Source: Deltaproteobacteria bacterium (GTDB taxonomy: Bacteria; Desulfobacterota; Desulfarculia; Adiutricales; Adiutricaceae). Taken from it: 8,407 nt of DNA. The translations under genes were made by a program, and so were the position numbers. The stretch is from contig JAIRZX010000538.1 of assembly GCA_031267005.1 (NCBI GenBank), positions 1-8,407 of the forward strand, written 5' to 3'. Positions 3,881 through 8,407 of the stretch are shown one piece after another (the first letter of the stretch is position 1; each line of letters opens with the position of its first letter). The notes under the pieces were generated by a model. That model was not told where the DNA came from. It searched no databases and saw only the letters and a list, made by a program, of their open reading frames with translations.

Positions 3881-6250
3881 CTAGGCCAAGCCTTCCCCGC
3901 CCGCAGCCTCCTCGGCCCCGGCCCCGCAGCCGCCGGACCCTTCCTGCCCCCCCCCGCCTCCTTCGCCGGAGGCGGCGCTGCTGGCGTCCTTAAGCTTCGC
4001 GGCGAGGACCTCCAGCCCTCCGTCCCCAGGCTCGCGGCGCCCGGAGTACTCCAGGGCTGATTTCAGGTGGTGCTCCGCGTCCGCGAACCTCCCCAAGTCG
4101 AAGAGCAGGCTCCCGAGCCTGCGCCTGAACAGGGGGTTGGAGGGGTCCAGCTCCACCGCGCGGCGCATCAAAGACAGCGCCATTTTATCGTCGCGCGCCT
4201 CTTCGCGGTACAGCGCGCCCAAAGACGAGAGGCTCTCGGCGTCGTCCGGGTAGTACTTGACCGCCTGCTTGAAGGCGGCCATCGCCCCCTGGCTGTCCCC
4301 GGCGAGCAGGCTGGCTTTGCCCAACAGCCCGAAGACCGGGCCGCGGCGGGCCTTGAGCCCCGCCGCCGCGCCAAGCGCGGCCAGGGCTTTGCCGGCGTGG
4401 CCGAGTTCTATGGCCGTCTTGCCCAGCTGGTACTGGACCTCGAAGTTTTTGGGATCTAAGGAAGCGGCCTTCTCCAGCCAGCGCTCGGCCTCCTCGGGCC
4501 TGCCGGAGAGGAGCTGCGAGCATCCCTTGTTGAAGGAGGCCATAAGGTTTTCGGGATCCAGGCGCAGGACGTCGTCGAAGGCCGCCTCCGCGGCCTTCTG
4601 GTCGCCCAGCCGGCCGTAGCAGACGCCCAGGCTGTTCAACAGGTTCAGGTGGGCCGGATCCAGCTGGAGGCCGCGGCGGTACTCGCGGGCGGCCCCCTCG
4701 GCGTCCCCCTCGTCGAAAAGGCGGTCGCCCAGGATGTTCAAGGTCTGCGGCCCGAAGGTGACGGCCACGGCCTCGCCAGTCATCGCCCCTTCCAGGAGCG
4801 CGGCCGCCCCCGCCCGGGCTATTCCGTCGGGCGCGAGCACTTCCGAGGGCCAGAAGACCAGGGCCATGGAGACGCCGCCGGGGCCGGAGGGGCCCTTCAG
4901 GAAGTCCCGGAGGAGGCCTTCCGCGCCTTCCGGCGGGGGGGACCAGACGAAGGCGCGGCATCCGGGCTCCCAGGGTGCCGCGCGGTCCGGGGGCGAGGGG
5001 AACACGGAGGCCAGCGCCGAGGCGAAGGCGTCCATCTTGCCCTCGGCCTCGGGCGCGCCCAGCATGGCTGAGAGCTTTTCGAAGTCGTCCAGGCGGGCGA
5101 GGGCGAAGAGGAGGGGCTTGGCCTCCGAGGCCAGGGACGCCAAGTCCTCGAGAAGCCCGTCCCTCCCCGGAGCGGGGGCGCTCCCCGCCGGAAGGGCGGA
5201 GGCGCGGTTCGCCGGCGATTCCGTCCCCGAGAACTCCAGCCGGTCGCCTTCGGCGAGCTTCCTCGCGGGGGCGGCGCCCGGAGCCGCGGGGCCCTGGGCG
5301 GGCAGGATCCTCGCGAGGCTGTAGCCGGGGGCGGTCTCGAACAGCGCGATATCGCCTTTCGCCTCCCCCGAGCCGTCCTTCACCGTGAAGATTTGCCCCG
5401 CTGCCGCGCCCGCGGCGCGGCCCAGATCCGTTATCACGCGCCCCTGGGGGAGCACCTGGGTGATCCTGCCCATGCCCGCAAGGACGTCCCTGAAGGCCGC
5501 CGCCTTAGGCCAGCTGCCCCGGAGCTTCGCGTACGCGAGCGCGGCGCGGGCCTTCTCCAGCAGGGCGGAGGAGGGGCGGGGTTCCCTCGCGGGGTTCAAG
5601 TCCTCCGGGCCCAGGTCGTCGGGGAAGCTCGCGATCGAGGCCGCGCCCTGCGCACCTTCCAAGGCCGCGAGGGTCGCGTCCAGCTGGGCGCGGATGTCGT
5701 CAGGGGTCCCGTGCGCGACCAGCCCCAGCGTCCCGTCCGAGATCCTGCCGAGGGCGGCGAGGCCGGGCATGGAGTTCAGGCGCCTCGCGAGCGATTTCGC
5801 CTCCGTCCCCCAGCCGCCCTGGAGCTCGACTAAGGCGAGCGCCGTCCCTGTAGCAGCCTCCCCGTCCAGGGAAAGCGATCTGGGCACCTGCTCCAAGGGC
5901 GGCATGAGCTTGGCCGCCTTGGCCAGGAAGCTGTCCCTGTTGAGCAGCCCGCTTTCCCGGTCGAGGGCCAGGGCCTTCTTGAGCGCCGCCTTCTCCAGGA
6001 GGATTTTCGCCGCCTTGGGGATCATGGGCTTTATTTCTTCGGAGGGAACGGAGTCCGTGTCCTTCAGGGACGCGTTCAGCCAGCCGAGCGCCCTCCCCCT
6101 GTACGAGAGCTCCGCGCTCAGGTACGCCTCCGGGGCTGGCTCGGGCCCGGCCTCGAAGGCAAGCGCGTCGAACAGCTCGCCCAGCTCGGAAGCCAGGCCC
6201 TCCTTGAAACGGGGCAGATCCCTTGCGGACAGGCGCGACCAGATCTTCAT
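3881..6250 (-). CDS. TPR protein with degenerate GGDEF-like regions
   Basis: The product is 789 aa with no signal peptide or membrane segment, probably cytosolic. Residues about 95-245 resemble a diguanylate cyclase fold: the opening LDRESGLLNRDSF (96-108) mirrors the D-LTGL-NR-F signature, and LLEKARAALAYAKLRG (230-245) mirrors the usual AD-AL-AK end. Where GGDEF should stand it reads RISDGTLGLV (169-178), so catalysis is not expected. Residues about 260-345 look like a small beta domain (GRITQVLPQGRVITDLG, later EGDRLEF). Residues about 365-500 contain a second, more decayed segment (ALARLDDFEKLSAMLG). About seven TPRs follow (roughly 504-741), with typical A/LDP helix ends and NSLGVCYGRLG. 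The tail after 755 is Gly/Ala/Glu-rich and low-complexity. ATG at 6250 is preceded by AAGG with 6-nt spacing. It likely scaffolds protein complexes; partners are unknown. It follows dsrC on the same strand after 280 nt. Confidence 0.9.
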   Translation of the reverse strand: MKIWSRLSARDLPRFKEGLASELGELFDALAFEAGPEPAPEAYLSAELSYRGRALGWLNASLKDTDSVPSEEIKPMIPKAAKILLEKAALKKALALDRESGLLNRDSFLAKAAKLMPPLEQVPRSLSLDGEAATGTALALVELQGGWGTEAKSLARRLNSMPGLAALGRISDGTLGLVAHGTPDDIRAQLDATLAALEGAQGAASIASFPDDLGPEDLNPAREPRPSSALLEKARAALAYAKLRGSWPKAAAFRDVLAGMGRITQVLPQGRVITDLGRAAGAAAGQIFTVKDGSGEAKGDIALFETAPGYSLARILPAQGPAAPGAAPARKLAEGDRLEFSGTESPANRASALPAGSAPAPGRDGLLEDLASLASEAKPLLFALARLDDFEKLSAMLGAPEAEGKMDAFASALASVFPSPPDRAAPWEPGCRAFVWSPPPEGAEGLLRDFLKGPSGPGGVSMALVFWPSEVLAPDGIARAGAAALLEGAMTGEAVAVTFGPQTLNILGDRLFDEGDAEGAAREYRRGLQLDPAHLNLLNSLGVCYGRLGDQKAAEAAFDDVLRLDPENLMASFNKGCSQLLSGRPEEAERWLEKAASLDPKNFEVQYQLGKTAIELGHAGKALAALGAAAGLKARRGPVFGLLGKASLLAGDSQGAMAAFKQAVKYYPDDAESLSSLGALYREEARDDKMALSLMRRAVELDPSNPLFRRRLGSLLFDLGRFADAEHHLKSALEYSGRREPGDGGLEVLAAKLKDASSAASGEGGGGGQEGSGGCGAGAEEAAGGEGLA

Positions 6251-6530
6251 GCGGGACCTTCATGGGCCCGCCAGCCCCGGAAGGGGAGGGGGCGTCCAAG
6301 CCGGGCAGGGCCCGGCGGGTCGGTAAAGGCGAAAGGGCTCCGGCCGGACAGGCCGGCGACGCGGGCCGGAAGGAAAGCGAAGGGGGGCAAACAGCGCCGG
6401 ACCGGGCGCCTGGGCGGCGCGGGGAACGAAGCGGAAAGCCGGGCCGGCTTGAGGTCACGTGGCGCTGGAAAGGGCGCCAGGCGCGCCAGCGGCGTTCCGG
6501 GGCGGCGCCGGCGGCGCCTTCAAGCCACTT
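6251..6530. other. dsrC-to-TPR gene spacer with small hairpins
   Basis: This is a 280-nt G+C-rich gap with no gene and no promoter that I recognise. It contains perfect short hairpins GCCGGGC-AGG-GCCCGGC (6300-6316), CCGGCC-GGACA-GGCCGG (6340-6356), an inverted repeat CGCTGG/CCAGCG (6463-6468/6486-6491) and GGCGCC-GGC-GGCGCC (6504-6518). None has a T-tract on the minus strand, so readthrough from dsrC into the TPR gene is plausible. Confidence 0.5.
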
Positions 6531-6851
6531 TTAAGTGCAGCCGTCGGGCTTGGGGAGGCCCGCCATCTTGCAGGCGCCCTTGCCGGGGCCGGAAGGGAAG
6601 AGTTCGTAGATGGTCTTGAGCTTGTACCCCGTCACGAGGGTGGTGTCCTTCACGCGCGGGGGCCTGCCGTTCTCGGCGAAATATTCCCTGAGCCGCTCCA
6701 TGACCTCCTCGTGCTCCTCGGTGAGTTCGTCTATCTCCTCCTCGAGCCGGATATGGTCCACCCACTCCGGGCACCAGAGGGACGCGTCCTCCAGGAAGCC
6801 CTCGAAGTCCACGGGGAAGGCCTTGCCGGCGTGTTCCACGGTGCCTTCCAT
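6531..6851 (-). CDS. dsrC: DsrC, sulfur carrier of dissimilatory sulfite reductase
   Basis: DsrC is the small cytosolic partner of DsrAB. It carries the sulfite-derived sulfur as a trisulfide between its two C-terminal cysteines, which the DsrMKJOP membrane complex then reduces, releasing sulfide. The 106-aa protein shows WCPEWV (26-31), GYKLKTIYELFPSGPGKG (75-92) and ends ACKMAGLPKPDGCT. Cys94 and Cys105 are 11 residues apart, with Cys105 penultimate. This is the functional DsrC pattern; TusE-type homologues in tRNA thiolation lack the first of these cysteines. The ATG at 6851 matches the family N-terminus, but the best Shine-Dalgarno (GGGAGG, 6866-6871) is 14 nt away. An in-frame GTG at 6839, with GGAAGG 4 nt before it, would give a 102-aa form and is less likely. 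Its promoter is clear (6912-6940). dsrAB is absent from this window; dsrC often stands apart from it. Confidence 0.97.
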   Translation of the reverse strand: MEGTVEHAGKAFPVDFEGFLEDASLWCPEWVDHIRLEEEIDELTEEHEEVMERLREYFAENGRPPRVKDTTLVTGYKLKTIYELFPSGPGKGACKMAGLPKPDGCT

Positions 6852-6911
6852 GCCAGTCGCGTTCGCCTCCCGATAGGAGTTAATTGTGTCGTAATCAGTT
6901 ACAACGTTCTT

Positions 6912-6940
6912 ATTTTATGTAAAATGGAGGCTAATTTCAA
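6912..6940 (-). promoter_or_regulatory. Near-consensus sigma70-type promoter of dsrC
   Basis: On the minus strand TTGAAA (6940-6935), a 17-nt spacer and TAAAAT (6917-6912) lie in an A+T-rich patch. The predicted start is near 6905, giving a leader of about 54 nt. The strength fits the usual very high abundance of DsrC in sulfate reducers. AACGTT at the start site and GTAA-TCAG-TTAC (6891-6902) just inside the leader are small symmetric elements of unknown meaning. Confidence 0.8.
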
Positions 6941-6956
6941 TGAAAAAATGCGTAAT

Positions 6957-7016
6957 TCCGGCTAAAAGAATCCGGATCCGTCCGTAACGGACGAAGGAAG
7001 CCTCCGCCCGGAGGCT
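6957..7016. repeat. Three stacked short inverted repeats upstream of the dsrC promoter
   Basis: Three perfect inverted repeats follow one another: TCCGG/CCGGA (6957-6961/6972-6976), CGTCCG-TAA-CGGACG (6979-6993) and AGCCTCC-GCCC-GGAGGCT (6999-7016). They sit between the DJ-1 gene terminator and the dsrC -35 box. They could be regulator sites, upstream promoter elements or back-up terminators; nothing in the sequence decides. Confidence 0.45.
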
Positions 7017-7133
7017 CCATGCTGCGCCGTGAAGGCTCGCGTGCGCAAGAAACAGCCTTCGGGCGCGCGGGCGAATGTCCCGGGGGCGGGGAGGCGCGGG
7101 CAAAGCCGCGCCCCGTAGTTATTTCGGCGACCG

Positions 7134-7163
7134 AAAAAGGCCCGGAGCCGCAGGCTCCGGGCC
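7134..7163 (-). terminator. Intrinsic terminator of the DJ-1/PfpI gene
   Basis: Read on the minus strand, GGCCCGGAGCC (7163-7153) pairs perfectly over 11 bp with GGCTCCGGGCC (7149-7139) around a 3-nt TGC loop, and five T residues (7138-7134) follow. It lies 155 nt after the DJ-1 gene stop and separates that transcript from dsrC. TTTCGG-CGA-CCGAAA (7122-7136) overlaps its end. Confidence 0.88.
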
Positions 7164-7318
7164 GGATGGGGTTCCGCAGGGTCCGGCGCGGCGCCCCGCA
7201 ACGAAGCGGCGAGAGACGGCGAGCGGCGCGGGGTTGCGAGCGGCGCGGGGGAGGGGCCGCCTCTCTGCGGGGGGATTGGGTGGGCCCGGCCCGTAAAAGA
7301 CGGGGCGGGGCTTGCGGG
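7164..7318 (-). other. 3' untranslated stretch of the DJ-1 gene
   Basis: These 155 nt of G+C-rich sequence lie between the DJ-1 stop and its terminator. They contain GCGGCGAGAGACGGCGAGCG-like low-complexity sequence (about 7205-7255) but no gene that I can support. Confidence 0.45.
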
Positions 7319-7906
7319 TCAGGGCTCGATCTTAGTGCCGAGGACCTTCAGGAAGTCCCTGATCCAGGACGGGTGGGCGGGCCAGGCCGGGGCTGTAACC
7401 AGGTTGCCGTCTATGAGCGAGTTCGAGGCGGTGGCGTTGACCTCCCCCCAGGCGCAGCCCGCGTCCCTCACGTCCGGTCCCACGGCGGGGTAGGCTATGG
7501 AGGTGCGGCCTTTGAGGACCCCCGCGGTCACGAGGATCTGCGGGCCGTGGCAGATGGCCGCCACGGGTTTGGCGTCGCGGAAGAACTCCTGGACGATCTC
7601 GATGACCCTGGGGTTCAGGCGGAGGTACTCCGGGGCGCGGCCGCCGGGGAGCACCAGGGCGTCGTAGTCGGAGGTCTTGACCTCGTCGAAGTCGGCGTTT
7701 AAGGCGAAGTTGTGGCCGCGCTTCTCCGAGTAGGTCTGGTCTCCCTCGAAGTCGTGGATGGAGGTGCGCACGGCGTCCCCGGGCTTCTTGCCGGGGCAAA
7801 CCGCGAAGACGCGGTGTCCCACCGCCTCGAGCGCCTGGAAGGGCACGTAAATCTCCAGGTCCTCGACGAAGTCGCCCACGATGAACAGAATCTTTTTGGA
7901 TGCCAT
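7319..7906 (-). CDS. DJ-1/PfpI family protein (class I glutamine amidotransferase-like)
   Basis: The 195-aa product is a small alpha/beta cytosolic protein of the DJ-1/PfpI superfamily. The nucleophile elbow AICHGPQIL places Cys119 next to His120, and Glu15 in FVEDLE is the expected acidic partner. LPGGRAPEYLR (86-96) is also typical. The stretch HDFEGDQTYSEKRGHNF (51-67) resembles the DJ-1D-like subgroup, whose plant members have glyoxalase III (methylglyoxal to lactate) activity. From general knowledge the superfamily also includes PfpI-type proteases, deglycases and chaperones, so the activity here is open. The start at 7906 (MASKKILFIV) is preceded by AAGGAAAGGA, somewhat distant (core ending 11 nt upstream). 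The gene is transcribed alone: promoter at 8066-8094, leader of about 150 nt, terminator at 7134-7163. A stress-protection role is an inference from the family. Confidence 0.94.
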   Translation of the reverse strand: MASKKILFIVGDFVEDLEIYVPFQALEAVGHRVFAVCPGKKPGDAVRTSIHDFEGDQTYSEKRGHNFALNADFDEVKTSDYDALVLPGGRAPEYLRLNPRVIEIVQEFFRDAKPVAAICHGPQILVTAGVLKGRTSIAYPAVGPDVRDAGCAWGEVNATASNSLIDGNLVTAPAWPAHPSWIRDFLKVLGTKIEP

Positions 7907-8065
7907 GAGGTTTTCGGTCCTTTCCTTAATATGTTAGGGGCCGGGAGGCCTCCGGCGCCAGGACTCCCCGGGCGCGGAAAGGCCCGCGCCGCCTTCGGCC
8001 GGAAGGCCCCGTAACCGGGGGGGAGGCGCAAAATCGGGGGGTGGCCCCGCCGCTGGGATCGGGAC
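7907..8065 (-). other. ~150-nt G+C-rich leader of the DJ-1 gene
   Basis: This stretch runs between the predicted transcription start (about 8059) and the DJ-1 start codon. It contains the palindrome GGAGGCCTCC (7944-7953) and a possible hairpin GCCTTC/GAAGGC (about 7991-8007). No known riboswitch motif was recognised. Confidence 0.4.
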
Positions 8066-8094
8066 ATTTTACCAGCCGAGACAGGCCGGTTCAA
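8066..8094 (-). promoter_or_regulatory. Sigma70-type promoter of the DJ-1/PfpI gene
   Basis: On the minus strand TTGAAC (8094-8089), a 17-nt spacer and TAAAAT (8071-8066) match the housekeeping consensus closely. Transcription should start near 8059. The -10 box is identical to those at 1682-1687 and 6912-6917. Confidence 0.78.
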
Positions 8095-8407
8095 TTCTGA
8101 CGCCCGCGCAAAAGCCTGTAAAGGTTGGGTCGCGCATAGCGGCCCTCTTAACAGTGAAAAACGCTACGCGCATGGAAGGTCTTCAGAAGCGTATGAGGAC
8201 TAGGACTTTCATGAATTTCTTCTGCGTCCGTTCACGAGGTGGCCTGAGCTGAGCGCAGGGCAGGGGGGGGCGGGGGGAGGGCCCGGAAGGCCGGCGACGG
8301 AGAGGCGAGTCGCTTGGAGGGAAGCGTCCGGAAGCCGGGCAGGCGGGACAACCGAGGGGCGGGGGGGCGGGCGGCGCGGACGGGTCTCCGGCGTCAGACG
8401 CCCTGCT
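8095..8407. other. Right-end spacer, A+T-richer block then G-rich sequence
   Basis: Bases about 8100-8240 are noticeably less G+C-rich than their surroundings. They contain an imperfect inverted repeat GCGCATAGCG (8132-8141) and CGCTACGCGC (8162-8171), one mismatch, with a 20-nt loop. Only very short frames occur: plus from 8172 (26 aa) and minus from 8173 (34 aa), neither with a ribosome binding site. From about 8256 the plus strand is G-rich and low-complexity, with several runs of 3-9 G. No gene, tRNA or mobile-element end is recognised. Confidence 0.45.

Noticed and set aside
6884..6904. Rex-like operator (TTGTG...ACAA) at the dsrC transcription start
   Set aside because: Only TTGT and ACAA match, the arm spacing is 21 bp overall and not 18, and the inner bases do not fit. 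It is too weak to call.
8084..8100. tRNA T-arm (GGTTCAATTC)
   Set aside because: The flanking bases do not form a T-stem, and no acceptor, D or anticodon arms are nearby. The sequence is part of the -35 region of a promoter.
8171..8255. Small plus-strand ORF of 26 codons and overlapping minus-strand ORF of 34 codons (8069-8173)
   Set aside because: Neither has a ribosome binding site or coding-like codon use, and the minus frame ends inside the DJ-1 promoter -10 box.

Overview
This is a G+C-rich bacterial window with five clear genes. They cover about 5.35 kb of 8.4 kb (about 64%), so the spacers are unusually long. The most informative gene is dsrC, which keeps both C-terminal cysteines needed for dissimilatory sulfite reduction. 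With the degenerate GGDEF/TPR protein, this points to a sulfate- or sulfite-reducing member of the Desulfobacterota (old Deltaproteobacteria). That placement is inferred from gene content; no rRNA or other marker is present.

Layout: (1) 52-1182, minus: a PLP-dependent cystathionine gamma-synthase/lyase family enzyme. (2) 1183-2235: a 1.05 kb divergent spacer with a GGGCTC-type repeat tract, a strong plus-strand promoter overlapped by a perfect 17-bp palindrome, a structured stretch of about 170 nt ending in an intrinsic terminator, then about 370 nt of G+C-rich hairpin-containing sequence before cysK. (3) 2236-3177, plus: cysteine synthase cysK, followed by a 23-bp hairpin. (4) 3178-3880: a hairpin- and minisatellite-rich convergent spacer. 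(5) 3881-6250, minus: a 789-aa protein with degenerate GGDEF-like regions, a beta-rich insert and about seven TPRs. (6) 6531-6851, minus: dsrC with a near-consensus promoter. (7) 7319-7906, minus: a DJ-1/PfpI family protein with its own promoter and a textbook terminator. (8) 8096-8407: an A+T-richer block with no convincing gene, then G-rich low-complexity sequence.

Functionally, three of the five genes handle sulfur. CysK fixes sulfide into cysteine, the MetB-like enzyme moves sulfur between cysteine and homocysteine, and DsrC carries the sulfur made by sulfite reductase. The TPR protein lies downstream of dsrC on the same strand with no obvious terminator between them, so it may share its transcript. 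Three promoters fit a housekeeping sigma consensus and all use the same -10 box, TAAAAT.

No mobile element, CRISPR array, tRNA or rRNA was found. The observation most worth following up is the promoter-palindrome-structured RNA-terminator unit upstream of cysK. It is either an undescribed small RNA or an attenuated cysK leader.
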